A stretch of 47,632 bases of DNA from an uncultured Pedosphaera sp. (GCA_903930565.1 CAIYZC010000464.1:1-47632); one strand, 5' to 3'; numbered from the stretch's first letter, positions 1 through 9,361 are shown. Notes: generated by a model from the sequence alone, not told the origin. Numbers and translations are program-made.

Positions 1-833
1 AGGGCGGCGACCATCTTGATGTTTTGGGCGTGCCAATCCCAATTGGGATCATACTCCGCCCCATTGCGCCGCGTGCCGCGGTTGTCGTTGAGGCCGTCCT
101 GGAGGTAAATGCGCAAGGGCTTGTGGTCGGCCTGCCGGATGAGCTCGGGATACTTGTGCCCGCCGCGGATGTTGGTGAAGCTGCCGATGGTGCTGATCAC
201 CTTGCGGAATTGGTCGGGACGGTGCCAGGCGACGGTGAAGGCGCAGATGGCGCCGGAACTGGCGCCGCCGATGCCGCGATCGTCGGGGTTCTTGGAGAGG
301 TTGTAGTCCTTGGTGACGGCGGGGAGGAGCTCGTCCACAATCATCCGGGTGTAAAGGTCGTTGAGATCGTTGTACTCCAGCCCGCGGTTGTTGATGCTGT
401 CGCCCCAGTTGGAGCCGGAGGATTCCTGTTGGTCGGGACGATGGCCGGGATTGATGAAGACGGCGATGGTGACCGGCATTTCGCGGCGGTAAATCAGGTT
501 GTCGAAGACGTTCGGGATACGGTATTCGCCGTTCGTACTCACGAATGCGTGGCCGTCTTGGAACACCATGAGGGACGCCGGGGTCTTGGCGTCATATTGG
601 GCCGGAACGTAGATCCAGTAGTGCCGGGTGGTGTTGGTGAAGACTTGGCTGGCCAACGTGAGCGGGCCGATCACCGTGCCTTTCGGCACGCCGGGGTGGG
701 GGAGGGAATCCGGGCCAAGTTGGTAAACATTGTCGAGCTCGGCGGCGGCCGCGCGCGGGGCGGCGGCGGTCCCGGCGAGCAGGAGCAGCAGGCTCAGGCC
801 AATTTGGGGCAGGCGGTGTTTGAGGGGGTTCAT
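1..833 (-). CDS. Exported esterase of the enterochelin-esterase/esterase D type, partial
   Basis: The gene is read leftward from an ATG at 833 and runs off the left edge, so about 277 residues are visible and the C-terminus is missing. Residues 1 to about 29 form a signal peptide with a Leu-rich core and an Ala-rich cleavage region. The mature part has the alpha/beta-hydrolase esterase layout: HYWIYVPAQYD, then LMVFQDGHAF, then AVFINPGHRP, and a nucleophile elbow GIGGASSGA in which the Ser is the expected catalytic residue. A later segment, RIYLQDGLND, fits the strand and loop before the acidic residue; the catalytic His lies beyond the edge. It follows the haem-binding gene by 42 nt on the same strand, so the two are probably co-transcribed. 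The substrate cannot be told from sequence; sugar or siderophore esters are possibilities. The family call is fairly secure, the function open. Confidence 0.85.
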   Translation of the reverse strand, partial: MNPLKHRLPQIGLSLLLLLAGTAAAPRAAAAELDNVYQLGPDSLPHPGVPKGTVIGPLTLASQVFTNTTRHYWIYVPAQYDAKTPASLMVFQDGHAFVSTNGEYRIPNVFDNLIYRREMPVTIAVFINPGHRPDQQESSGSNWGDSINNRGLEYNDLNDLYTRMIVDELLPAVTKDYNLSKNPDDRGIGGASSGAICAFTVAWHRPDQFRKVISTIGSFTNIRGGHKYPELIRQADHKPLRIYLQDGLNDNRGTRRNGAEYDPNWDWHAQNIKMVAA

Positions 834-875
834 CTGGGATTGAGGATGGCAGGTTCGCGGTTGGTTGGACGGGTG

Positions 876-3800
876 CTATTTGGCTTCGGGCAGGGCCGAC
901 TGGGTTGGGCGGGTGAGATAGAAAACGAGGTCGTGGACTTCTTGTGGGGTGAGGGCTTGGAGCAGGCCTTCGGGCATCATGGAAAGCGCGCTGAGTTGAA
1001 GGCTCGCCAGATCACCGCGGGGCAGCACCAGAACTTCGTTGGCCGTAACCACGGTCACCGATTGGGCGTCCTGTTTGGTGACGATGCCGGTGATGCTCCG
1101 GCCGTCCTTGGTTTCGAGGTTGGAGGCGCGGTAATCGTTGGGAATGACGGCGTTTGGATCGAGGATGTTTTCGAGCAGGTAATCAAGGTCGCCGCGGTTG
1201 GATCCGGTGAGGTCGGGGCCCACTTTGCCGCCGGTGCCGAACAACGTATGGCATTGCTGGCAGGTGCGCACGAAGAGGGCGCGGCCGAGGGAGGCGCTCA
1301 CGGGCAAGTTCGCCCCGGTGCGGTAAATTTCCTTGTACTTGGCGATCTCGGCCTTCTTATCCGCCGAGCTGTCGCGCGCCACGCCCCAGACTTTGGCGAC
1401 GGCTTGTTCCACGGCCGGGTTTTTAAGGCCGCGCAATTGCCGGACCAGGTCGGCGGTGAGGTCGCGGGCGGGCACGGTCCCCTCGCCGATGGCGGCCAGC
1501 AACGGCTGGGCGAACGCCACGCGGGAAACGAGGGTGCTCAACGCATCGCGCCGGGCGGGCGCGCCCAGCGCGGGATACGCCGCCAGAATGGCGCCGGGAA
1601 TCGCCGGTTCGTCAAACGCCGCCAGTGCGCGCAACGCCGCGCCTTGGAACTGGGTGTCCGGGAGCAGGGATTGCAGCACCGGGACGAGGCTGCGGTCGCG
1701 GGCGGCGAGCAGGGCGTCCAAGGCGATCTGGCGCGCGGCGCCGTCCGCCTGCGCGTCGCGCAACGTGGTTTGCAGGGCTTCGCGGGCGCCGGCCTGGCCG
1801 AACTTGAGGGACAAGGCTTCCACCCGGGCGCGGAGCGTGGCGTTCGCCCCGGCGGTGAGCTTGGTAGCGGCGGCTTCCCAGCCGGCGGGCAGCGGCACGG
1901 AGCGGCGGCCTTGCAGCGCCAGCGCCAGCGCGTCCAGCAACTCGCGGCGGACATTCTCCGTGCCGGCACGGACGAGGGCTTCCGTGATGGCCGCGAAGGC
2001 CGCGGGCGTACCCAGCGCGGCGGCGCGGCGCACGGTGAAGGCCCGGAAGTGCGGCGTCGCCGCCGTTTCCGCCAGGGCCAGGGCGCGCGGTGTGTCCAGC
2101 GCGGCCAGGGGCTCGGCGGCGTACCAATACATGAGCGGGAGATTGTGGTCGTGGGCGTCCTCGATGTGCGCGATCAAGGCGGCCACCGTGTCCCAGCGTT
2201 GGCCGGGCGGCAGGCGCTGGAGCAGGGAGGCGAGATACAAGCGCACCACGGGCGAAGGGTCGCCTTGCGCCAGGGCTTCCATACCGCTCAACATGCCGTT
2301 GGGCACGGTGCCGCTCTCACCGAGCAATTGGAGCGTCCAAGCCCGGACATATTCGTCCCGGGCGTGGAGTTGGCGCCGGGCGATTTCCTCGGTGAGCCCG
2401 CCTGTGACGTGCAAGGCCCAGAGGGCGTTCAGTTGATGCTCGGGATTGGGATCGGTGTCGAGGATTTGGGTCAGCGCGCGATGCACCGCCGGATCGGGGC
2501 CGCGCTCCTGCAATGCCCGGCGGGCGTGGCGCACCTGCCATTCGTTCGGGTGCCGGGTCAGTTGCACCAATTCGGCGCTGGTGAGCTTTTCCAAGTTGAC
2601 GCGCACGGTTTTCGGCGTTCCGTAAACGATCTTGAAGATGCGGCCGTTGGATCGGTCGTGGCCGTTGGGATCGTTGTGGTGGCACTGATTCTGGTCGTAC
2701 CAATCGATCAAATAGACCGAGCCGTCCGGCGCGGTTTGCAGGTTCAAGACCTGCGACCAACTGTCATTGAAATTGATGAAATCCGGGCCGTGATGGCCCA
2801 CGAAGCCCGAACCCTGGCGTTCCGGCACATCCATGTTGATGCGGGAGCCGTGGATGTTGTTCATGAAGAACCGGCCGCGGTAGGCCTCCGGCCAACTGTC
2901 GCCTTGATAGACCAACAACCCCGCGTGCGCATGGCCGCCGCCGAGGGCGTCGCTGTTCAGCCGGTCCGCGTCGTTCCACTGGTTGCCGAGGTAATGCCGG
3001 TGGTCGGCGATGGTTTTGATGTCCTCGAAAATGTAGGGGTTCACGTGCTGCCCGCCCTGCCGCTCGAAGCGTCCGCCTTGGACCATGTGGAACAGGTGCG
3101 GGATGACGCAGGCCTCAATGATGCATTGCCCATGGGCGTCGAAATCCACGCCCCACGGATTGCTGGTGCCTTCGGCAAAGCGCTCCAGGACATGCCGGGT
3201 GGGATGGTAGCGCCAGACCGCGGCCGTGATGTTCAGGCGGTCCGCGGCCGGCGTGCCGGGCTTGCCGACGTTCGAGTGGGTGAAGACGCCATGGCAACCG
3301 TACAGCCAGCCGTCGGGCCCCCAGGTGAAGGTGTTGAGCGTCTCGTGGGTGTCCTCATAGCCCCAGCCGTCGAGGAGGATTTGGGGCGGACCCGCGGGTT
3401 TGGGCGAGTCGCCGTCCTTGATGGGGATGAACACCAGGTTGGGCGCGGCGCCGACCCAGACGCCGCCGAACCCGACCTCCAAGCCGCTGATGAGGTTCAA
3501 TCCCTCCATGAACACCGTGCGTTTGTCGAACCGGCCGTCCCCGTTGGTGTCCTCGAAGACGAGAATGCGGTCCTTGCCCTGGCCTTCGGCGGCGCGCTTG
3601 GGGTAGGTGTAGGCCTCGGCCACCCAGAGTCGGCCGCGGTGATCCTGGGCGAACGCGATGGGCTGTTTCACGTCCGGTTCACCCGCGAACAGGGTGGCGT
3701 GGAAACCGGGGGGCAGGATCATCGCTTTGGCCGCGGCTTCCGGATCCAAGCCCGCGTATTGCGGCTTTCCGGGAACGGGAACGCCGGTAGCGGCGGGGGC

Positions 3801-3899
3801 GGCAGGAGCAACCTTGGGCAGCAGCAGGCCGGCGGCCAGCAATCCCAAAGGCAAAACCCGGGCCAAGGCCCGGCCGAACGAGGTGGTGTGCGGCATCAT
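876..3899 (-). CDS. PVC-type haem-binding CxxCH protein (membrane-bound dehydrogenase-like)
   Basis: This is a 1007-residue exported protein typical of Planctomycetes and Verrucomicrobia. The N-terminus is a signal peptide ending in an Ala-rich stretch near residue 35. A propeller-like dehydrogenase domain follows (for example GRLWVAEAYTYP and WGPDGWLYGCHGVF), covering about residues 60 to 480. A middle segment of Ala/Leu-rich helical repeats looks HEAT-like (about 490 to 830). The last 140 residues are a cytochrome c domain with one haem site, CQQCH at residues 880-884. The MMPEG segment near 973 supplies a likely axial Met. The start ATG-ATG at 3899 precedes the signal peptide directly. Such proteins are thought to act in the periplasm in oxidation of sugars or similar compounds, but the substrate is unknown. 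The adjacent exported esterase is consistent with polysaccharide breakdown. Confidence 0.93.
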   Translation of the reverse strand: MMPHTTSFGRALARVLPLGLLAAGLLLPKVAPAAPAATGVPVPGKPQYAGLDPEAAAKAMILPPGFHATLFAGEPDVKQPIAFAQDHRGRLWVAEAYTYPKRAAEGQGKDRILVFEDTNGDGRFDKRTVFMEGLNLISGLEVGFGGVWVGAAPNLVFIPIKDGDSPKPAGPPQILLDGWGYEDTHETLNTFTWGPDGWLYGCHGVFTHSNVGKPGTPAADRLNITAAVWRYHPTRHVLERFAEGTSNPWGVDFDAHGQCIIEACVIPHLFHMVQGGRFERQGGQHVNPYIFEDIKTIADHRHYLGNQWNDADRLNSDALGGGHAHAGLLVYQGDSWPEAYRGRFFMNNIHGSRINMDVPERQGSGFVGHHGPDFINFNDSWSQVLNLQTAPDGSVYLIDWYDQNQCHHNDPNGHDRSNGRIFKIVYGTPKTVRVNLEKLTSAELVQLTRHPNEWQVRHARRALQERGPDPAVHRALTQILDTDPNPEHQLNALWALHVTGGLTEEIARRQLHARDEYVRAWTLQLLGESGTVPNGMLSGMEALAQGDPSPVVRLYLASLLQRLPPGQRWDTVAALIAHIEDAHDHNLPLMYWYAAEPLAALDTPRALALAETAATPHFRAFTVRRAAALGTPAAFAAITEALVRAGTENVRRELLDALALALQGRRSVPLPAGWEAAATKLTAGANATLRARVEALSLKFGQAGAREALQTTLRDAQADGAARQIALDALLAARDRSLVPVLQSLLPDTQFQGAALRALAAFDEPAIPGAILAAYPALGAPARRDALSTLVSRVAFAQPLLAAIGEGTVPARDLTADLVRQLRGLKNPAVEQAVAKVWGVARDSSADKKAEIAKYKEIYRTGANLPVSASLGRALFVRTCQQCHTLFGTGGKVGPDLTGSNRGDLDYLLENILDPNAVIPNDYRASNLETKDGRSITGIVTKQDAQSVTVVTANEVLVLPRGDLASLQLSALSMMPEGLLQALTPQEVHDLVFYLTRPTQSALPEAK

Positions 3900-4056
3900 A
3901 TGAGGCCCATGGCGCGGGGAGCGATGGGGGCCGGCGCCACCTTACAAAGGCCCCGGCACGGCGGGCAACCTTTTGTTTGCGGTTGCGGTTGCGCCGCCGG
4001 CCCGCCCCGCCGGCGCTTGACTTGCGGGCGGGTCTGAAGAACCATGGAAACGACGT

Positions 4057-4482
4057 ATGAGTGGAAAGAAGACCGTCCGCAAGAAACTGAGCCGCACCCA
4101 GCAGCGCGATTTGGATGTCCAAATCGCGTTTATGGAGGGCTTGGTGCGCCGTGATCCCGGCTACGTGGACGCCCTGCAAATCCTCGGGGACAATTACACC
4201 CGCCGGGGGCAATACGCCGAAGGCCTGCGGATCGACGAGCAATTGGCCAACCTCCGACCCGAGGACGCCCTGGTCCATTACAACCTGGCCTGCAGCCTGT
4301 CCCTGACGAGCCGCTATGACGAAGCCGCCGTCGCGCTGGAGCGTGCTTTGGAACTCGGCTACCGCGATTTCCGCTGGCTGGCCCGCGACCCCGACCTGGC
4401 CGCCCTGCGCAAAGCCCCGGTGTACAAGCGCCTCCGCGCCCAAATCCGACTGCTCCGCGCGCAGGAATCCACCCCGCGCTGA
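4057..4482 (+). CDS. Small tetratricopeptide-repeat protein
   Basis: The product has 141 residues and no signal peptide; the N-terminus is Lys/Arg-rich (GKKTVRKKLSR). It contains about two and a half TPR units. One covers residues 30-60 (DALQILGDNYTRRGQYAEGL), followed by a unit with ALVHYNLACSLSLTSRYDEA and a third, degenerate one ending in a KAPVYKRLRAQI helix. This final arrangement (ALELGYRDFRWLARDPDLAALR) is common in small bacterial TPR proteins. The role is presumably as a protein-interaction scaffold, and no partner is evident. It is transcribed divergently from the haem-protein gene, with 157 nt between them. Confidence 0.85.
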   Translation: MSGKKTVRKKLSRTQQRDLDVQIAFMEGLVRRDPGYVDALQILGDNYTRRGQYAEGLRIDEQLANLRPEDALVHYNLACSLSLTSRYDEAAVALERALELGYRDFRWLARDPDLAALRKAPVYKRLRAQIRLLRAQESTPR

Positions 4483-4876
4483 CGGCATCGCTGACCGGGG
4501 CAGAAGTTGCCGTCGCCGCTTTCCACTCCCCGAGCCGGCACAGTGCGCGAGGCAACCTCATACCGCAACCGCAGATGGGTCCGAAGAACTTCTGCCAAGC
4601 GTCAACCTGACGTTCCAAGCTTTTTGCCCTGCCGCACCCGATGCTGCCGGTGGGCGTCAGTGCGGCGGTCGGTAGTTGGCCTGGAGGTCAGGGATCAAGA
4701 TTCGTCGTCGAAATTTGGATTGTTGGTAATCCGGCTGCGGCGTTCGCGAGTGTATTAGTTGCCGAACGTTAGCGCCGCAGGAACCGGCGGCGCACCGCCG
4801 GCAAGCCGGTCATTCACTTGGTGAACCCACCGGCCGAATTACACTGTCAGTTAGGTTCGCAAACCAACAAACACAT
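4483..4876. other. 394-nt intergenic region without a gene
   Basis: No convincing reading frame is present. A 10-bp inverted repeat occurs at 4499-4508 (GGCAGAAGTT) and 4587-4596 (AACTTCTGCC), too far apart to be a terminator. A small GC hairpin (CCGGCGG-CGCA-CCGCCGG) lies near 4788-4805. The right end holds a promoter-like pair annotated separately. The region may be a decayed gene, but I could not recognise a product in any frame. Confidence 0.5.
4818..4845 (+). promoter_or_regulatory. Possible sigma-70 promoter of the 111-residue gene
   Basis: TTGGTG at 4818-4823 and TACACT at 4840-4845 are separated by 16 nt. This is the same spacing as in two better promoter matches in this window (20263 and 27867). 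The start codon lies 31 nt downstream of the -10 element. This is a match by eye only. Confidence 0.35.
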
Positions 4877-5212
4877 ATGAGCAACCTCGCAACTGTCCTC
4901 GTCCTTAATTCCACCAACCCGCCCCTGACCTTGAGCGCCGCCCAAAGCGGTGATGTCATCCTGACCCAGAACAGCGGTTTGCCGGTGTTTCCCACCAACT
5001 TGCCGGTGGGTTTCAGCTGCACCATCATCAACTACTCGTTGTTTCCTTGGACTCCCAACACCCTGCCCACGCCCATGTTTGTCCTGGCGGGGATGAATTT
5101 TCAGACCGCCGCCACCACGTTCACGCTGAAGCCCGGGCAAAGCTGCGTGGTCACGGTTGCCTCCGTGAACAACAATCTCCGCTATTTCGTCGCCCTCGGC
5201 AGCGCGAGTTGA
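4877..5212 (+). CDS. Uncharacterised 111-residue protein
   Basis: I do not recognise this protein. It has no signal peptide and no long hydrophobic helix. It is rich in Thr, Asn, Ser, Val and Pro and looks all-beta, with alternating hydrophobic stretches such as TVLVLNSTNPPLTLS, GFSCTIINYSLF and GQSCVVTVASVNNNLRYFVALG. There are two Cys residues. This composition is seen in beta-sandwich or spike-like domains, but that is only an impression. The gene stands alone: a promoter-like site lies upstream and a strong stem-loop terminator follows 34 nt after the stop. This supports a genuinely expressed single-gene unit. Confidence 0.65.
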   Translation: MSNLATVLVLNSTNPPLTLSAAQSGDVILTQNSGLPVFPTNLPVGFSCTIINYSLFPWTPNTLPTPMFVLAGMNFQTAATTFTLKPGQSCVVTVASVNNNLRYFVALGSAS

Positions 5213-5246
5213 GTCGGCGGAGGAGCTTGGATTGAACCGCTTCATC

Positions 5247-5294
5247 ACCGGCCGGGAAGGACGCAGTCGAATGCGCCTCCCGGCCGGTTTTTGT
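5247..5294 (+). terminator. Rho-independent terminator
   Basis: A stem of 13 pairs with one bulged A (ACCGGCCGGGA-AGG against CCTCCCGGCCGGT) closes a 15-nt loop and is followed by TTTTTGTG. It terminates the 111-residue gene. It also lies between that gene and the convergent ureG, although the opposite orientation lacks a T-run. Confidence 0.8.
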
Positions 5295-5355
5295 GTTGCG
5301 CCCGCCGCCCGCTCAAATCCACGGGGGCGCTGAACGTCGTGGAGGATCGACGGAA

Positions 5356-6099
5356 CTAATGTTGGTGCGGTTGGTGGCGGGCGTGTTGGAGGGCGTGGAG
5401 GATGTGGGCGGAAATTTCGGGGACGCCGATGCCGTGTTTCACCTGGGCGAAGAGGAAGGGGCCGGCGCCCCGCATGGCGCGGGCGTCGCGGTCCATGACG
5501 CCGAGATCGGCGCCGACGGCGGCGGCGAGGTCGGTTTTGTTGATGACCAAGAGATCGGCCTGGGTGATGCCGGGGCCGCCCTTGCGGGGGATTTTATCGC
5601 CGCCCGCCACATCGATCACGTAGATCGTGTAGTCGGCGAGTTCGCGGCTGAAGTGGGCGGCGAGGTTGTCACCGCCCGATTCCAACAGGAGGAGGTCGGG
5701 GTGGTGCAACTGTTGGAGGTCTTCCAGGGCGAGGAGGTTGGCGGAGATGTCCTCACGGATCGCGGCATGGGGGCAGCCGCCCGTCTCCACCGCGCGGATG
5801 CGGTCGGCCGGAAGCGCTTCGTGGCGCAGGAGGAATTCGCCGTCTTCCCGCGTGAAGATGTCGTTGGTGACGGCGGCGAGGTTCACTTTTGCGCGGAGGT
5901 CGCGGCAAAGGGCGAGCATGAGCGCGGTCTTGCCGCTGCCCACGGGGCCGCCGACGCCGACCGTGAAAGCGCGTTGGGAGTAGTCACGACCGAGGGGTTC
6001 GGCGCGTTCATGGAAATGGCCCGGGTGGTCCAGGTGCTCATGGGTGTGGCCGTGGTCGTGGTCGTGGCCATGATCATGGTCGTGAGAATGGGAAGGCAT
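5356..6099 (-). CDS. ureG: Urease accessory GTPase UreG with histidine-rich N-terminus
   Basis: UreG is the SIMIBI-class GTPase that drives nickel delivery to apo-urease together with UreD and UreF. The P-loop [13 protein letters not shown] lies near residue 50. The nickel-binding CPH motif ([13 protein letters not shown]), the ESGGDNLAA switch and the guanine-specificity motif NKTD are all present. The first 30 or so residues carry thirteen His in His-Asp and His-Gly pairs, a metal-binding extension seen in some UreG and UreE proteins. The ATG at 6099 is preferred over a TTG two codons upstream. It is the last gene of the urea operon, 27 nt after ureF. No ureE occurs in the operon, so the His-rich tail may take over nickel storage; that part is inference. 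Confidence 0.96.
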   Translation of the reverse strand: MPSHSHDHDHGHDHDHGHTHEHLDHPGHFHERAEPLGRDYSQRAFTVGVGGPVGSGKTALMLALCRDLRAKVNLAAVTNDIFTREDGEFLLRHEALPADRIRAVETGGCPHAAIREDISANLLALEDLQQLHHPDLLLLESGGDNLAAHFSRELADYTIYVIDVAGGDKIPRKGGPGITQADLLVINKTDLAAAVGADLGVMDRDARAMRGAGPFLFAQVKHGIGVPEISAHILHALQHARHQPHQH

Positions 6100-6126
6100 A
6101 CGCAATGGGGTTGGTTCCGGGCGGGG

Positions 6127-6846
6127 TCAGCTTTGGAAAAGGCGGGAGTAGAGGCGGTCTTGGGCGCCCTGCCAGAGGTCGAGCAAGGGTGCGGTTTGGG
6201 CGGCGGCGGCCACCGGCACATCGCGGCCCGCGAGCCAAACGGTTTCCAGCAGCGGGGTGAGTTGATACTGGATGGCCTGGGCCTCCAGGGGGCCGACGAC
6301 GCCCAAACGCACGGCCCCGCTCGTCAGGCCGCGAAGCTGCCAGAACAGAAAAAGCCGACCGGCGGCGGCCTGGGTGAGCTCCAGCACGCGGGTCACCACG
6401 CCAAAGACCGGGGCGAGATGCCCGCAGGGCGGGGCGTCGGCGCCGCCGGGGCGGAGGGCGCGCAGCGCGGGGAGCGCAAACACCCGGTCGGCCGTGGCAA
6501 TCAGGGCCCGGCCCTGCAAGCGGCTGGCGCGGTTGGCCACATGGTTGTTCGTGAACGCGTCGCAACGGTGGTCGAGGGCGGGCAGCCCGGCGGGTTCGCG
6601 GTGCCCGGCGGTGACAAAGCACAAGGGGCCGGCGGCGATTTGATGGAGGGCGGCGGCCAGGAAACTCTGCAAATCAGCGGCATTCCGCACCTCCCCGTGT
6701 TGCCAGGCCGCCTCCAGCCCGCCGCCATGGGCGAAGCCCCCGGTGGGAAAGGCGGAGTCCGCCAGCTGCCACAGCAGCCAGTCCGCGGCGGCCGTTGGCT
6801 CGACGGCGGGCGTCACTGCGGGAGTTGAAATATCCGGTGGTGCCAC
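6127..6846 (-). CDS. ureF: Urease accessory protein UreF
   Basis: UreF acts as the GTPase-regulating scaffold in the UreD-UreF-UreG complex that loads nickel into urease. Recognisable segments are LLWQLADSAFPTGGFAHGGGLEAAWQHGEV at the N-terminus (typical SD.AFP.G.F.HS.G type), FVTAGHREPA, DHRCDAFTNNHVANRASRLQGRAL, and the C-terminal SAVRLG-type helix (SGAVRLGVVGPLEAQ). No ATG is available. A GTG at 6846, two nt after the ureC stop, gives 239 residues and matches the tight spacing of the operon. An upstream TTG at 6900 inside ureC would add 18 unlikely residues. The exact start is uncertain. Confidence 0.92.
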   Translation of the reverse strand: MAPPDISTPAVTPAVEPTAAADWLLWQLADSAFPTGGFAHGGGLEAAWQHGEVRNAADLQSFLAAALHQIAAGPLCFVTAGHREPAGLPALDHRCDAFTNNHVANRASRLQGRALIATADRVFALPALRALRPGGADAPPCGHLAPVFGVVTRVLELTQAAAGRLFLFWQLRGLTSGAVRLGVVGPLEAQAIQYQLTPLLETVWLAGRDVPVAAAAQTAPLLDLWQGAQDRLYSRLFQS

Positions 6847-6848
6847 CG

Positions 6849-8564
6849 CTAAAAAAGGGAATAGCGTTGGGCTAGGGGCAGGACGCAGGCGGGGGTGCAA
6901 ACCAGCAGTTCGCCATCGGCCCGGACTTCGTAGGTTTCAGGATCGACCGTGATGCGGGGCAGGGCGTCGTTCCATTTCATGTCCCGCTTGCCCAGGTGGC
7001 GGCAGCCGCGGACCGGCTCCACGCGCTTGGTCAGACCGTAAGCCGCGCCAATGCCGTGTTCGTGGGCGAGACGGCTGACAAAGTTGATGCCCAAGGGACC
7101 GGGGGCGCGGCCGAAGGCGCCAAACATCGGGCGCATATACACCGGCTGCGGGGTGGGGATGGAGGCGTTGGGATCGCCCATCTGCGACCAGGCGATGGCG
7201 CCGCCCTTGTGGACCATTTCGGGTTTGGCGCCGAAGAACGCGGGCTTCCAGAGGACGAGATCGGCCAGCTTGCCGACTTCGACGGAGCCGACCAAGTGCG
7301 AGATGCCGTGGGCGATGGCCGGATTGATGGTGTATTTGGCGAGGTAGCGTTTGATGCGGAAGTTGTCGTTCGCCCCCTGCTCCCCGGACAAGCGCCCGCG
7401 TTGTTGGCGCATTTTATCGGCGGTTTGCCAGGTGCGCGTGATGACTTCGCCGATGCGGCCCATGGCCTGGGAATCGGAGCTGATCATGCTGATCGCGCCC
7501 AAATCGTGGAGGATGTCCTCGGCGGCGATGGTCTCCCCGCGGATGCGGCTTTCCGCGAAAGCGACGTCCTCGGGCAAACCCGCGTCCAGGTGATGGCACA
7601 CCATGAGCATGTCGAGGTGCTCGTCGATCGTGTTGATGGTATAGGGCCGGGTGGGGTTGGTGGAGCTGGGCAGGACGTTGGGTTCGCCGCAGACGCGGAT
7701 GATGTCGGGGGCGTGGCCGCCGCCGGCTCCTTCCGCGTGGTAGGCGTGAATCGTCCGGCCGGCGAGGGCGGCGATGGTGGCGTCCACGAAGCCGGACTCG
7801 TTCAATGTGTCCGTATGGATGGTCACCGCGACATCCTCGGCGTCCGCGACGCGCAGGCAGCAATCGATGGCGGCGGGGGTGGTGCCCCAGTCCTCGTGCA
7901 ATTTGAGGCCGCAGGCGCCGCCTTGGATCTGTTCGCGCAGACCGGCGGGGTGGGGGGTGTTGCCCTTGCCGGTGAAGCCGAAATTCAGGGGCAAACCGTC
8001 CGTGGCCTGGAGCATCATGCGGAGGTGCCCGGCCCCCGGGGTGCAGGTGGTCGCGCAGGTGCCCGTGGCCGGGCCGGTGCCGCCACCCACCATGGTGGTC
8101 AAGCCCGCGGCGACCGCTTCGAAGGCCTGCTGCGGGCAGATGTAATGGATGTGGGTGTCCAAGCCGCCCGCGGTGAGGAGCAGCCCTTCGCCTGCGATGA
8201 CCTCGGTGGTCACGCCGAAAATCATGCCGGGGGTGACCCCGGCCATGACATCCGGGTTGCCTGCTTTGCCGATCCCGGCGATGAGGCCGTTCTTGATGCC
8301 GATGTCGGCTTTGTAAATCCCGGTGTAATCCAGGACGAGCGCGTTCGTGATGACGCAATCCAGCGCCTCGGCCTGACCGACCCCGGCGGCCTGGCCCAAG
8401 CCCTCGCGGAGCACCTTGCCGCCGCCGAATTTGCATTCGTCGCCGTAGACGGTGTAATCGTGTTCCACCTCCAGCACCAGGCAGGTGTCGCCGAGCCGCA
8501 CCCGGTCGCCCGTGGTGGGGCCGAACATTTCGGCGTAGTGGGACCGCAGCATCCGGTGGGCCAT
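6849..8564 (-). CDS. ureC: Urease catalytic (alpha) subunit UreC
   Basis: UreC hydrolyses urea to ammonia and carbamate using a dinuclear nickel centre. The 571-residue length is normal. All catalytic residues appear intact: His138 and His140 ([10 protein letters not shown]), the Lys221 that is carbamylated to bridge both nickels (GLKLHEDWG), His250, His276 (AYHAEG), the flap Cys323-His324 (MVCHHLD) and Asp364 ([11 protein letters not shown]). The start is the ATG at 8564, giving the family-typical [15 protein letters not shown]-terminus. Longer upstream frames belong to another gene. It begins two nt after the ureAB stop and ends two nt before the proposed ureF start. Confidence 0.99.
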   Translation of the reverse strand: MAHRMLRSHYAEMFGPTTGDRVRLGDTCLVLEVEHDYTVYGDECKFGGGKVLREGLGQAAGVGQAEALDCVITNALVLDYTGIYKADIGIKNGLIAGIGKAGNPDVMAGVTPGMIFGVTTEVIAGEGLLLTAGGLDTHIHYICPQQAFEAVAAGLTTMVGGGTGPATGTCATTCTPGAGHLRMMLQATDGLPLNFGFTGKGNTPHPAGLREQIQGGACGLKLHEDWGTTPAAIDCCLRVADAEDVAVTIHTDTLNESGFVDATIAALAGRTIHAYHAEGAGGGHAPDIIRVCGEPNVLPSSTNPTRPYTINTIDEHLDMLMVCHHLDAGLPEDVAFAESRIRGETIAAEDILHDLGAISMISSDSQAMGRIGEVITRTWQTADKMRQQRGRLSGEQGANDNFRIKRYLAKYTINPAIAHGISHLVGSVEVGKLADLVLWKPAFFGAKPEMVHKGGAIAWSQMGDPNASIPTPQPVYMRPMFGAFGRAPGPLGINFVSRLAHEHGIGAAYGLTKRVEPVRGCRHLGKRDMKWNDALPRITVDPETYEVRADGELLVCTPACVLPLAQRYSLF

Positions 8565-8566
8565 GG

Positions 8567-9334
8567 CTATTTCTCCTCCTCGTGGGCGAAGCCGCGTTCC
8601 CGGACCCGGGCCAGAGTGGCCGCGGCGTTGGCCGGGGTGACGGGGCCATCCGCCAAATTGTTGCCGCCGCGGATCACCCGCGCGCCGGCGATGTCCACCA
8701 AGGGCACCGTTTTCGTTTCGCCCGGCTCGAAGCGGACGGCGGTGCCGGCCGGGATGTCCAGGCGGCGGCCATAGGCGCGGGCGCGGTCGAAGCGGAGGTG
8801 GGCGTTGGTCTCGACAAAATGGTAATGGCTGCCCACTTGAATCGGGCGGTCCCCCAGGTTGGTGACGGTAAGGGTGACTCCGGGGCGGCCGGCGTTGAGT
8901 TCCAGCTCGCCGGGCAAGGGGAGGCATTGCCCGGGCTCGCAGTCCGGTTCCCCGGCGGGGGCGGTGAAGTGGGTCAAATCGGGCACCGGCAAAAAGCTGC
9001 CGTAGAGCGCGAGGGACAAATCGCCGTCGAGGGAAGCGATGGGATGGTGGACCGTGACCAGTTTGGTGCCGTCGGGAAAGGTGCCTTCGACTTGGACTTC
9101 GGCGACCATGGCGGGAACGCCCGGCATGACTTGGCGGCGGCCCAGGAATTGCCGGCCGAGATTCATGAGCTCGGCGACGCCGCGGCCGTCCCGGATGAAT
9201 TCCAGCAGTTGCGTGGCGATGAGGGCGACGGCCTCGGGGTGGTTGAGGCGCACGCCGCGGGCCAGGCGTTTTTGCGCGAGGAAGCCCGCGTTGTGCAGCA
9301 GCAGCTTGTCAATGTCTCGGGGGGAAAGATGCAT
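8567..9334 (-). CDS. ureAB: Fused urease gamma-beta subunit
   Basis: The 255-residue product joins the two small urease subunits. Residues 1 to about 100 are UreA/gamma ([35 protein letters not shown]). After a linker, UreB/beta begins near residue 120 and is recognisable by the [20 protein letters not shown] and GAVRFEPGE-like signatures (here [14 protein letters not shown]) and by VIRGGNN. Fused gamma-beta subunits are known from Helicobacter (UreA) and some other lineages; most bacteria encode them separately. The reading frame is continuous with no frameshift. It lies between ureD (27-nt gap) and ureC (2-nt gap). Confidence 0.96.
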   Translation of the reverse strand: MHLSPRDIDKLLLHNAGFLAQKRLARGVRLNHPEAVALIATQLLEFIRDGRGVAELMNLGRQFLGRRQVMPGVPAMVAEVQVEGTFPDGTKLVTVHHPIASLDGDLSLALYGSFLPVPDLTHFTAPAGEPDCEPGQCLPLPGELELNAGRPGVTLTVTNLGDRPIQVGSHYHFVETNAHLRFDRARAYGRRLDIPAGTAVRFEPGETKTVPLVDIAGARVIRGGNNLADGPVTPANAAATLARVRERGFAHEEEK

Positions 9335-9361
9335 GGCGAGTATTCATTTCGAGGCGGCGGG

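Noticed and set aside
24-4037. Very long plus-strand open frame opposite the esterase and haem-protein genes
   Set aside because: Its translation is rich in Gly, Val, Arg and Glu without family motifs. It is the antisense shadow of a minus-strand pair with clear signal peptides and a CQQCH haem site; GC-rich codon bias keeps such frames open.
6847-6900. Earlier TTG start for ureF inside ureC
   Set aside because: It adds 18 residues with no UreF similarity, and the GTG at 6846 fits the operon's short gaps.
5293-8774. Plus-strand open frames opposite ureG, ureF and ureC
   Set aside because: The minus strand encodes canonical urease proteins with all active-site residues; the plus frames are shadows.
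8565-8927. N-terminal extension of ureC to an upstream start
   Set aside because: The extension lies inside ureAB and is Arg/Pro-rich. The ATG at 8564 gives the standard UreC N-terminus.
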